Positions 1 through 11,500 of a stretch of 64,000 bases of DNA are shown here, piece after piece. The DNA is taken from the NCBI GenBank assembly GCA_020055645.1, contig CM034548.1, forward strand, positions 9,982,001 through 10,046,000, in the 5' to 3' direction. The notes under the pieces were generated by a model, which did not search any database, was not told the origin of the DNA, and was given only the letters and a program-made list of their open reading frames with translations. Each line of letters opens with the position of its first letter. The stretch's first letter is position 1. A program made the position numbers and the translations under genes. The stretch comes from Tomocerus qinae. Its lineage: Eukaryota > Arthropoda > Collembola > Entomobryomorpha > Tomoceridae.

Positions 1-3000
1 TACTATGTAACATAACAAATTGCCTTTGAAAATAGCAAGTTACCCCAGATTTTCATTTCTGCAATATTTTTTCTGCAAAAATGCTATTTATACAGCAAGT
101 TCTTATCGTATGGGAGATTGAATCATAAAGATTCCTTCTATGATTAAATACAGTGTGAAGGTTATGGAGGAAATTGTGACACCTACACACAATTGTAATA
201 TTTTAGTTTACTTAGGTAATTGGCATTTAACTACCTTTATGCGAAAACTTTTGATAGATTTGATTCATTAGATTTAGCAGGAAACGGCTGCATAAACACG
301 AACAATGAGTAATGCTGCCGTTGTGCTAGGAGACACGAATGTTCATCTCACAATATAATAAAGTAAATATACAGAGAGATAAATTATACAAATCATAAAT
401 ATCCGATATGACGTTGTCCAAATGTTCCCAATATGAGATGCTTTGGAAATTCGCAATGTATTTAAGAGGAGGGATATAATAAATGACAGACGGTGCATTC
501 CTGTAATTCCGAAACCACACAAGAACCCAGTCTAGGGTCACCCATAAATTTCAACGGCAATTTTCCGAATTGTTTACACTTTGAGCTAACTGTAAATGTA
601 TAAGGAATAGTGAGAGTGATAGATCTAGAAAATTAGATCGTACTATTAGGTATATACGTAAATGAATGCTGCGTATATAGTCATTAGCAATATGCCTCTC
701 AGCTAATCACATCATAGAAATAGAAACTTTGTAAGAGAAGGAAGTTTGTCCAAAGTATGTCTTTTGTTATAATGTTAGTTGGTTTTCTATTTACAGTTTA
801 GCTACTTCGGTTTGGTGCATAAGCAGAAATTAGAGCACTCGCATTTCAGTCTGTCATCTTTTGTACTCTTCTCTATTTATTTTCTTTGGTTCACTTTCTT
901 CCTACACAAAAGTTGGTTTACATTGGAAACACCTCAAACCGCCTAGTTTCTCAGTTTAGTGATTCAGTCCTTGCCTTGCTTTTCAAGTTGGTTTGGCCAT
1001 GGCCAAAGTCGGAAGTCCAAGTCGAAGGAAAAGGAACATGAAAAAGTACAGGTGCAAAAAGTTTCGACTTTCGACACAAAACTCTACTACAAATATTCAC
1101 AAACGACTAGACATAAAGTCAAGTTCCTATCAGAAAGTAATGAATGTTAGCCAAATAACACTTTTGTATGCATGAAATGCTCAGGCGTTACAGAAAATAG
1201 AAATAATAAAAGTCAAGTTTGGGGGAAAGTAATACTACTTACAGTTAAACTTTGTTAGATTTTATGTCATAATTATAGACGATCAAAATAAGTGCGAATG
1301 ACTCAAACTATACAAGGTTTTCCTAAGTAGCTACCGAGAATTTATAAATAACTTTATTTTAAACTTAATTTTAAAGTTTTATTAATTCGAGGGCGCTGTT
1401 ACAGAATAAGTAGCCTGAAATGAGCATGAAAACATCTTCCTTATAGATAACGTGCAATATTACTGTAGTCATTTATACAACAGACAGGATAAATAAATGG
1501 GTGGATTTTATCAGACAAAAGGAGATTTGGAGACAGTGTGCCACATTTTACTACTTTCCCGGAAAATTTAAAGCGTCTTAATGGTTTTTTGTATTCCATT
1601 TGTTTTCTTATCTATCCCATTTCCCACAACACATATGGAAGCACCCAGATGAATGAAAATTTTACGTTTTGGACAATTGAGTACCGTTCCATGTCCAAGA
1701 GAACATTAAGTTAGGAGCAATTGCCCATTTGTGAGATTTGCTCTAAGATACGTAATAAATTCAATTCAATGATAGCGGTTCGAAAACCACATTGGCAAGA
1801 AAGCATTTCTTAACCTGATGCAACAAAAGGCTTTCTTTCTGGTCTATTGTGTACCAAAATTAATTGGTGTGGTAAATATAATATGTACCTAAACTGCATT
1901 AACTTGTCCAAACTACTTATATTTCATTTTTTATCAATTTTTTTACTTCCTGATCCAATGTTGGATACATAGAAGGATTTCAAAATTATTCCCTAAGGAA
2001 GAACATCTAAAAAAAGTGGAAAAGTGGCATTGTTAAAAGTCTTACTAATATGGATTTTTAGTTAACCATTTAGAAAAGTGACAAAATCGTTATTTTTAAC
2101 TATGGTACTGAAAATTTACTAAAAATATTTGATACTGCATTGGGGGAACTAGCAGTAGAGCGTCAACTGCATCAATATATTTATGACTCGGGAAATGCAT
2201 TCATTGCTTGATGAAATTGGCGATAAGAATCAGAGAAACTGTTGATAATCATCTAATCAGTGCCATATTTTATCGCCATCATGCTGTGTCGATTTTTCCC
2301 GTCTCAAAATTCTGAGCATTCATCTCATAGCACAGTTCCATGCAAACCTGACTTAACACATCTCTCAATGCCGCTGTTGAAGGACATTGTGTTGGGTATG
2401 CACAAGTTCACTTTAATCTATGGTTTAATGCAATTTTTGCATTATTGTTGCGTAGACATAAATCAACTTGATTTGAAATTTAGTTTCATTTCAATTCATA
2501 GTCAGATGGGTAATTTATGTGTAGTCGATTTAGTTTGTGATTTCGGCAGCAATAAACGCTATATCATTGTTTTATTACATTGCCCCTCTTTTCGTATATA
2601 TCCATGTCCATGCATAAACACCATAAATTTTAGTGAAGAATAATCTGTACTAATTATTAAAGGGTTTATTTAGAACCCAGTTTTTATTTTTGCAGCACTA
2701 AAAAATAAATGTAGATATATGGAGTGGCAAGCCCAGAGTACCTATCTGAAGATCTCTTTAACAACGGATAAAATAATTATAAGTCGCTATTTAAGTACAG
2801 AACAAATACTCTATTTTATTACGACGGAAATAGTAGTACGTGCATTAAATACTTAATATCTTATTTGTTTTATCACGAGAGTAGCAATAAGCTGGTAGCT
2901 TATTCAGCAAGTAAAACTTTACAACCCGTCCGTTTGTTTTCGTCGAACTTTCTCTAGGACTTTTAGGTTTTTTCGTTGTTTATCTTTATCTCTGTTTTTT

Positions 3001-4880
3001 CGTCGTAGCCAGTACTTATAATAAAGTCTTGTTATACTGCTACTGTGCATTCAGTAATTGACTAATGTGGGATGTAGCGCTTGGTTTGATACACACTTAT
3101 ACTACGTCTGTGAATTTGGATACTTAAAAATAATATTTTGGAGTGGTTTGAAGACAAACTGAAAGCCAAATCATGTTATCATGCCAAGGCAAAGCAGTCA
3201 AACAAGAGGGTTAAGTAGAACTGCATCATGAACACAAAAAGCCTCTGTTTGTGTAGACAGTTGTGAAAATAGTTTGATGAGCTGCGACGAACAATATGCA
3301 GATGTACAGCCGAGTCTGTGCGAGAAAGATTGCGTATAATGAACACAGTCTATCCTGGTTAGTTATTTATCTATCTCTGAATCTATCTGTGCATTCACAC
3401 TTTACCTTCCTATCTAATCAATACAGTATCTCAAGATTCAGGCGTAAGTTCACATCGGGACTTGATTTATTTAATTGCATTCTGTGTAGAATAGCAAACC
3501 ACACTTTATAATAAATTTTGCAAGACTAATTTTCGATTAGCAGAAACGACGGCTGTAGACTTTCAGTAAATTACCCTAAATTACAGATCTGCGTTTCTCA
3601 AAATAGAAATCCTGTTACTGAGAATACTAATTTGTGGAGGAACACAGTTTATGGTAATTTAAGCTTGATAACTCAAACAACCGACATTAATAATTAACTT
3701 CCGACTACTAAACCAAGACTGAATTATTCAGCAGCATTGTCCCATATGTGAAATGCGTTCCACAAAATACTACACGAACATAATAGGTACTCATTATTAC
3801 CAATCCTGAAATGGGATCCGTAATTTAGTACTAACATTCACAACGGTTTATGATGATAAATAGATTCCCCGAATATGGAACGGCCTAACCCATTTTGTTA
3901 ATCGTAGCCACCATTTCGGAGAGAATTATGATCCGACTTTGATGTTTGCAATGTATGTACTTAATAGTAGAATATTTAAGGTTCTACACTGAATGTTAAG
4001 GTAGGGATATGAAAAGTAAAATATTCTGTAGGTTTCCATAATAAAAAGCAACACAATGCTTTCGTTATATCCGAAACAATGAAATTGCCTTGTAGAATAA
4101 ATGTCTGGTCAAATAATGGTAAATATTCTATAGAAGATGAAAGAATTCATTTGCAACTATGTATTTTTAACCGAATAATGATTGGTTAATGCAGGTAATT
4201 ATTGATTAATGATTAGTCATCTTATGACATAATAATTAGCTATAAGCTTATTAACTAACAAAATAATAACGGAAACTGGACCTGAGTCTCCTGTTGATTC
4301 TAGCATATTTAGTCACAAACGTATTTATTTAGTAGGTAATGTACCAACCTAAATGCACTGTTCGTGCTTGGTTGTCTAAGCCAAGTACAAATAGGTGTAT
4401 TTATAGGTTTTTATTGAATCAGTCAATACTCTGCATAACAAAAAGAGCTGAAAGTCTAGCAAGCTCTGACATGCTCCAAATAGCATTGCTATAAATGTAT
4501 GCTTTTGTAAGCAAACATGATGCATTGGAGCAGTAAATATTTCAAATTACACTAACAGATAGACAAGGGCGTAAATTGAAAGATGAATTGTCTGTCAATA
4601 CAAACTCTTTTGAATGTACATTTCAGAGATTTATCGAGCTGTATTTTTGTACTTGAATCTGCCTATATTGATCGATTGTCTCGTTTTAGGATAAAAAATG
4701 AAATAGCTACCAGCCCTTGGCAGAGAAAGCTATAATAGTAACTACAGTGCGATGGAGTGGTAAAAGTGTTCAGCTAGTAGGACTTGTATAACTACGAAAT
4801 GGACTATAGCAGTAGATTTGAGTGAAGGCGTAGCTTTTGGTAGTTGTTTAAATTAATGAGTGGGAAAGGTGCTTAACTAT
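1..4880. other. No gene recognised
   Basis: AT-rich sequence. The longest frame is 127 codons at 2,260-2,643 (+), with no recognisable domain and unremarkable codon use. No long repeats or RNA genes were seen. Confidence 0.6.
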
Positions 4881-5189
4881 GGTGTAGCTTTTAAAATTGG
4901 ATACCTTTCTTTTTGGCACCGAACATTGCATCACTCTGGTTTTTATCTGGCTTACGTTGTCGAGCCGTTTCGAATCGATTGAGTTTGCTTTCCTTTTTTC
5001 TTTCTTTTATGGGCTAGCTTGGACAAGAACTGTCAAGCGGAGGGAAGAAAGTATGATGAGACGAGGAGATGGAGGTAGTTGGAGGAGCGAAGTGAAGCAG
5101 CTCAGTGGAATAGCAGAAGTTGAGTTCTATCCGTGCAGGAGTAAGTCTCAGAAAACATTTGTCATGTAAATAGAGGAATTCAGCATGAA

Positions 5190-5450
5190 ATGGACTCTGG
5201 AGTGCTCTGCTGGAATAGGAGTTTCCACAGTGTCTTTTCCCGGCCGGAGATGCCTTACAAAGTTAGAGAGAAGGTGGTCTTCGCAAAGGTGACTCTAATC
5301 CTACGGTCGAATTTTTCCTCCTGCCTCGTCTGGTTTATGATGGCCAACACTGGACTTTTTTCGGCAAACGAACAGCCCGATAAACCTTCTGCCTACGGAA
5401 AAAATGTCAAGTCAAGTGTCGTTACCCATTTCTTTGCTGACTTTCACTAA
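5190..5450 (+). CDS. Unrecognised open frame with coding-like codon use
   Basis: The frame runs from an ATG at 5,190 to a TAA at 5,448-5,450 and encodes 86 residues that I cannot assign to a family (MDSGVLCWNRSF at the start, THFFADFH at the end). Third codon positions are visibly richer in G and C than the window as a whole. An open frame just upstream (4,897-5,169) in a different register contains a charged stretch, TRTVKRREESMMRRGDGG. It lies after a strong pyrimidine run and before a GTAAGT at 5,142. I could not join the two frames with matching phase, so no gene model is offered. It may be a real exon, a decayed gene or chance. Confidence 0.18.
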   Translation: MDSGVLCWNRSFHSVFSRPEMPYKVREKVVFAKVTLILRSNFSSCLVWFMMANTGLFSANEQPDKPSAYGKNVKSSVVTHFFADFH

Positions 5451-5460
5451 AAGTACCCTT

Positions 5461-8254
5461 TGAGAATCCGGAGGCTACGTGAAAAATATTAAAAAGCAAC
5501 TCCGACTCAAAAGTTTCCTATTCCCGAAAGATATAACATTTCCAACCCTCCAATTGTGATATTTGCTATGGATGTATTCATGCATCACTAAAAATAACTA
5601 TATTTTATATAGTACAAAAGTGAAAACTTGTGCTATGTCCACGTATTATTTATTCCTTTGCATGTGCAGATATCCATGAATGTTCAAGTGCAATCAATAA
5701 TATAGGTACAACTAAATATCAAACCTCCTTGCCATAAACCTCAACAAGGGAAACTAAATCCATCTTATCATATTTTCAGCTAATTCACTACTTAAGGGTT
5801 ATCACTCGTGAACCAGAAATACTAAGATTCGTATAAATACCAAATATAAAATTCTTTATGTATAACTAGATAAATGGTTCAAGTATGATATATAGGCCAC
5901 TGGAACATTTCCCTCGACGGAGACAGATTGCATTCAAGATTGAACTTTAGATAACTACTTATTCCATGACTATTGCCTTTGCTAGAGTAGATAGGAGAAT
6001 CCCGTTTAAGATATATTACCTTCAACTACCAACTTGAACAATATTCTTATTAAGTATCACGAAACGCATTTGTTTTTTCTTTTTTATCTGCCCTACCATT
6101 CCTTCTTTCTCTTACTCCTTTCAAATCTCCCTTAAAATCTTTGAACACGTACCACTTTCACTTGGCACATCCTATAAACTATTATCATACCTAACATATT
6201 ATTATTGTATACTTGTTCTACTATAGTATTCTGCATTTTCTCTCTTGCATATACATAGTCTCGCTAGAAAAATCTAGAAATTAACATAAGAAAGAGTAAC
6301 GAGACAAAATTTACTATTACATCTCTCCAAAAACTAAATGAATATATTATATATATCTATAAATCACTTTTTTGTACTAGAATAGTGAAGATTGCCCTGC
6401 CCTTAACGGTTATTATGAATATTAAATGTAGCACTCGTGCACGTTAAACATTTGTTACCTACCATGCTATGCATATAAACTTAAATTTCTCGAACACACC
6501 TACTACAGGAAGATACAAATAGTGCTCTAGAAAGAAAAGCATCTTTAAGTATAAATATAGTGACACAATTGATAAATAGGCGCCTCTTTCCTTAGCTGAG
6601 AGTCTTTGTGACTGACTGTGACTGCAGTTCCTAAATCTTATCCAGCTCAGTGGAGTTGGCTCTATGCAAGAACAAAACTACAGAAAGAGATATTTTCCTT
6701 TTCTATTTTCCATCGACATTAACAGTAGCACGAAATTCTTTTGTACTTCGCAGCAACTTAACGAATATCTATGAGAAATTATTTCTGCTGTCATCAAAAC
6801 TTTCACATAAGTACTATAACTTGTTCCTTTCTCCCAACTTTTCTTTTTTGTTGTCATACTACATGTAAAGTAGTGTAGTATGTAATCGTTCAAATGTTAA
6901 TTATAGCTTAGTGGTCACTAAGGAGTTTTACTACTTGCTCTCCTCCGTTTCCTTCTACTCTCATTTATATGTCATAAAAAGGGTCCAGTAGACTATTTCA
7001 TTATTTATACTAAAGAACCTACTACGCAACAAAAGACATTGGTTAATAATTGCCAAGGACTAAAACTCTCCACTTGAAATATTTTATTAGAATCCTCCGA
7101 AGAAAGGGAGAAAGGAGAGCCGAGACATCAATTACCGCTCTTACTTAGACACCACAAAAAACTACTCCTCACTGAGAAGAGTTTGTTTTGTACTCCCGAG
7201 TAATGTGTCTTTTCTTTCCTTTGCCATGATTGATCTTTACAAAAATCTTGGGGTTGTAAACAACCTTACAAAAATGTATGGAATTTGGTAGCATTGAGCT
7301 CCTATATATTTTTTCGCAAATTATTTACTAAATATTATTTGCATTTTAGCTTCCTCAATTATTTTTTGACATGAAAATATCAATGTCATTTCCCACTACT
7401 TCAAATATTGACACACGCGATTAACTATAATTCCTTGTTTATGATAGTTCCCTTCAAAAAATGAAAATCTGCTAACAATTTTCTGTTCGTGATGTACGTA
7501 CACAAATTTATAAAATGTGTCTCTATCTAAGACTATTTTGACATAGTATGTTAAACTCTGCAGTTCTGACTGTATAAGTTAAGAATCAACAAAAATGCAT
7601 TCTATCAGATTTACTTCAAGCATTAGCTATTCATGTTCCGATTTAGTATAGGATTTGAAAACACGTATGTTAAGTGTCAAATAGAAAAGCAACGTAGCTT
7701 CAGATGGATAAACTTTTGAGGACAGTAGAAAAGAAGAAAGTTCTTGTTAATGAAAGAGTGTTAGGTAAATAAGACGGGCATAAGAACAAAAATGCATGAC
7801 GAAAGTTAAGTAACGTGTCAGATTGCCCTCAACAATTTGTTGGTAGGCAGAATAGAAGACGGAATTGTGTTGAGACTACAGGTGTTATGAAATAGAATTT
7901 TGTAGGTTGCATGAGTAGGAAATAAATATTGAGTACCTGTAAGGAGACGACGTTTATCGTGAGGAAAGCACTCGTGTCGCTCGCAGCGTATTCAGAGATG
8001 TAGGTAAAGAAAGAGGAGATTGAGATGAGGGCACGATAATTCTCAACAAGATGAAAACAATCGTCAACAGAATTTAGCTCGCGGGTAACACGCAATGTAA
8101 GTCCGTAGTAAGTAACTCTGTCTAAATATCGTAAGGAGCCTTCGTCCGTGAAAGTCGTGTAGATCTTTTTCTCGAGAATGTTTACTCTCAAAAATTGCTA
8201 TTATTCAAAGACTGGGGAAAGAAATTTGACGTGTTTATAAAAGGTGGTCTCCTG
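5461..8254. other. No gene recognised
   Basis: AT-rich, with only frames of about 120 codons or fewer, for example 7,829-8,191 (-), that lack any familiar motif. Confidence 0.6.
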
Positions 8255-8272
8255 CCACTAAATATTTAGTGG
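8255..8272. repeat. 18-bp perfect palindrome
   Basis: CCACTAAATATTTAGTGG is its own reverse complement. A dimeric DNA-binding protein could recognise such a site, but nothing nearby supports a function. Confidence 0.9.
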
Positions 8273-9000
8273 TTGAAAATTGATGAGCGGAAAGAATAAC
8301 GTCGTCGTTCCAAGATGGGCCGTGAGAAAAGTATAGTTGGACAGAGCGTGTCAGTACTTACTGACTAAGTTGGCAATGAAAACTAACTGTTGATTGCACG
8401 ACGGAAGGTTTCTGAATTCTGATCTCCCGATCCGGAGCTGGGCCGAAGCGAAACGTTGGGCAAGTTGGACTACGAATAAATAACTGACAAGTTCTGCATC
8501 GAATTTGTTGACTCGAGAGAGAGAATGAGAACTCTTGGCTGGTTTACCCTCCGTATACTCACTCGGAATTTACTTGGTTACAGGTTCAGTCCTTTGCCGT
8601 TGCGGATTCAACTGAGGAAGAAGTTGCGCCGTCTCTATTTGTCCTCCCTGCATGCCCAACTTCCTCCACTCTCAACTATTCACGTTGGGTTTCCAGTTTG
8701 CTACTTCCATGGATAGAACTCGTAGACTCAATCCATCCATCCATCCACATCTCGTCTCCTCACTCACTTTTTTTACTTTCTCTCGGCTTTCTCCAGCAAT
8801 CCTATATCCACCTCCTTACCTTCCACTACAACTAAATATAATAATAAGCCAACGTAGCAACTCTTCCACTCCACTGTCACGTCACAGCATACTCAACTTG
8901 CACTTGCACACACTTTTATTTTTACCCGATTTTCTCTTCCTGTCCTCATCTGGACTAGTGCCCTAACCTCACATCATCAACACAAAGCGAAACTACATTC
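8273..9000. other. Pyrimidine-rich stretch with weak open frames
   Basis: From about 8,620 to 8,950 the plus strand is dominated by C and T, including the (ATCC)4 run. At 8,362-8,560 the minus strand holds an open frame without ATG that ends at a GTAAGTA donor-like site. Neither is assignable. Confidence 0.5.
8731..8746 (+). repeat. (ATCC)4 microsatellite
   Basis: Four perfect ATCC units lie within a broader pyrimidine-rich tract of roughly 8,620-8,950. Confidence 0.85.
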
Positions 9001-10618
9001 CCACACTTTAAGCCCATGATGACTGCAAAATCCATACATACATTTACTTATAACCTTCAACTCACCATTTTCTGAATCCTACCATCACTATAGAATTTAA
9101 CACTTTTCCCAATCAATAACCAGACCTGAGTTTTCAAATTCTAGAATAATAATAGTGTATCCACACGTTATACAAAGTCAATTGAAATTGACCTACATTT
9201 TTTACCATTCTCTTAAGACATTTTCGATTCTAGCAAATCAGTCCAATTATGATTTCCGTTTGAAAAATGCATAATACCCGATATTCCAGTACAATTGCTG
9301 ACTTAGTTTTAGCTTACTAGACATATTTTTATGAATTTTGACACCGTTGTACTAACAAGCGGTGGAATACACATAAAAACCTATATTTTTATTGCTAGGT
9401 TGTTTCAGCTTCAATGCGTGTATAGATGATCAACTAACCTTGATACCTATATGCATACATATTTGCTATCTGTATATATATACATATATCAAAAAGAGGT
9501 GCTATCAAGTACCTAACTTCATCAGCATATACTTTGCTACATTCAGTTTTATAGTTATAAGAAGTGTTCTTCGATCCCACATTTTCATTTCTTCTTATTC
9601 TAAGAGTATAGAGGTAAGAACTCAATTTAACAGATGGTAAATGCACTATAGGTATATAACCCGAAAGGAAACCAGCACAGAGTCTATACTTATTTATATC
9701 TACTTAATTAAATGGAGCAGGAGTGTCTTATTTCCGTCTCCTTTTGTTGTTCATGATATGCACCAAATTGATAAGGCAGGCAAGGCTTTCTTCATTAGGG
9801 CTTAACGTATCATTACCTTACGATGGTTTCAGACTTATTTTTACATAACTTATACATAATTTCTGATTTCTTATTATTTCATTAAATATCAGCATATGTA
9901 TTCCTTAAGTATATATAATAGAACCTTTTAATTTCTGGATTCTAAACCTTTCTATAGCTTAATTTTAGAGGAATAATCTTGTGTCCGTTGTATATAGTGT
10001 CCATAACGTTATTTATTCTACATTCTAGAATCTTTTAGCTCTCGGCTGCTAAAATTCATAGAATATAAGTCTTAAGTATGCTTTCTGATGTTTGTATATG
10101 ACCAATGCTAAAACATTATATATTTATATGCCTAATATGTAGTGTAAGAAATCGATGCGGTACAAAAGCATCTTTATATAAGTCAATATATATCTTAATA
10201 TAGATCTGCAGAATATTTCTATTGACGCGCATTTGGTATTGTAACACACAGGTATTTAAATGCATTAAAAGCACAGCTATAATTCTTTGCTTAATGTTCG
10301 TACAGTAGTTTTCGAAAGATATCTATTAAATTCAAAACTCAAACATGGAAACCGAAGCTTTACTTATTTATTTTAAACGGTTTAAGCATATTAAAGCCAT
10401 TTATTAGCAATGGATTTTGAGGATTATCTATTTGGAGCTCAGCCCCCTCAAGCCTCAACTCTCAAAGGATTATTGCTGTAAGACGAATTGCGATGGCTTA
10501 CTAATTCTAATAATCCAAGTGGAAGTAACAATCGTTACCGAATTCTGGAAATACAGATACGGCAAGTGCATTGATGCGAAAATGTTACAGTCATTGCGTT
10601 ACATAGTGTGCATTCAAT

Positions 10619-10646
10619 TTCAAATAGCTTATAAAAGCTATTTGAA
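10619..10646. repeat. 12-bp perfect hairpin with ATAA loop
   Basis: TTCAAATAGCTT (10,619-10,630) pairs exactly with AAGCTATTTGAA (10,635-10,646), leaving a 4-base loop. It stands alone in featureless sequence. Confidence 0.9.
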
Positions 10647-10733
10647 TAAATACCTGTCTGCACTACTGCAAGTGTATATCACACAATAAGAAGGAAATTT
10701 CTTTCTATCCCCAATCTACATACATGCCTACCA

Positions 10734-10792
10734 ACTGTCGGTGGTATATTTCCCCAGTCAATATAATTTAATGGTGGATACCAACCGACAGT
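10734..10792. repeat. Imperfect stem-loop, 14/15-base arms
   Basis: ACTGTCGGTGGTAT (10,734-10,747) pairs with ATACCAACCGACAGT (10,778-10,792) with a single bulged base, around a loop of about 30 bases. Size and shape are loosely reminiscent of a small RNA precursor, but the arms are too short for a typical pre-miRNA. Confidence 0.6.
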
Positions 10793-11412
10793 ATAGAATG
10801 CAATGTACTGCACATAATTGTAACGTCTCTACATCGATACTAGACAAAAACACAGTCTGGGCACAAGAGACCTGAACTTTGTACAGAACAATACTATTAT
10901 TTGATATCTTATTTAGCACCTTCTAATCCAAGCTTACTTCCAAGTTAGCGTACATAACTATAATAATAGAGTGCTAGCGCAGATGCCTTCAACACTAAGA
11001 CTAAAATGACCTTTTTTCGTTTAACATCCAGACTTAAGATGAGCGGGTAGTAAATGCTTATAACATGTATTTTCCTACTCCAAGGTCTAATGACTCGGCC
11101 GATTTTGCACAAATCTGAACGTATGGGTCTTACAATAAATGTAGACTATCCTCACAGAATTCTGTCATTGTACAATTGGACGTTATAATTTAAAGGTATT
11201 GTATTTTTTGACAGTATGTTTTTGTAGACATGAACGGCATGGAAAATATAAGTAAATATGAGAAAGTCGGCAATTTTCGATTCTCCGACTTGGGAAGCAA
11301 TTTGGTTGCGCGAACTTTGGCGAGAAAGTACATGTTCATATTTATTGTACTCAATTCAAAATGTAAATAAAATTGACCGTGTTCACAGCTGATCTTGCTG
11401 AAGGCTGTATTG

Positions 11413-11500
11413 AGGGGGGCATTGTGGTCAAATGCCCCCTCCCCGAAATCCAAAAAAAGGAAAATTTTTTCTCAGAATACCAAAACATTTAAAAATTATT
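11413..11500 (+). repeat. G-run/C-run hairpin fragment, possible dispersed repeat copy 1
   Basis: GGGGGCATT (11,415-11,423) pairs exactly with AATGCCCCC (11,431-11,439) across a 7-base loop. It is followed by CCCCGAAATCC, an A-run and TTTTCTCAGAATACCAAAAC. Similar text occurs near 18.6 kb and 36.3 kb, suggesting remnants of one repeat family. Similarity is partial and was judged by eye. Confidence 0.35.

Larger units (their letters stand above)
9001..11412. other. No gene recognised
   Basis: Very AT-rich between 9,840 and 10,400, with several TATATA runs. Two hairpins (10,619 and 10,734) are listed separately; nothing else was found. Confidence 0.6.

Noticed and set aside
2260..2643. 127-codon open frame (+)
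   Set aside because: Cys/His/Leu-rich without a spaced zinc-finger pattern or membrane topology; composition matches the non-coding surroundings.
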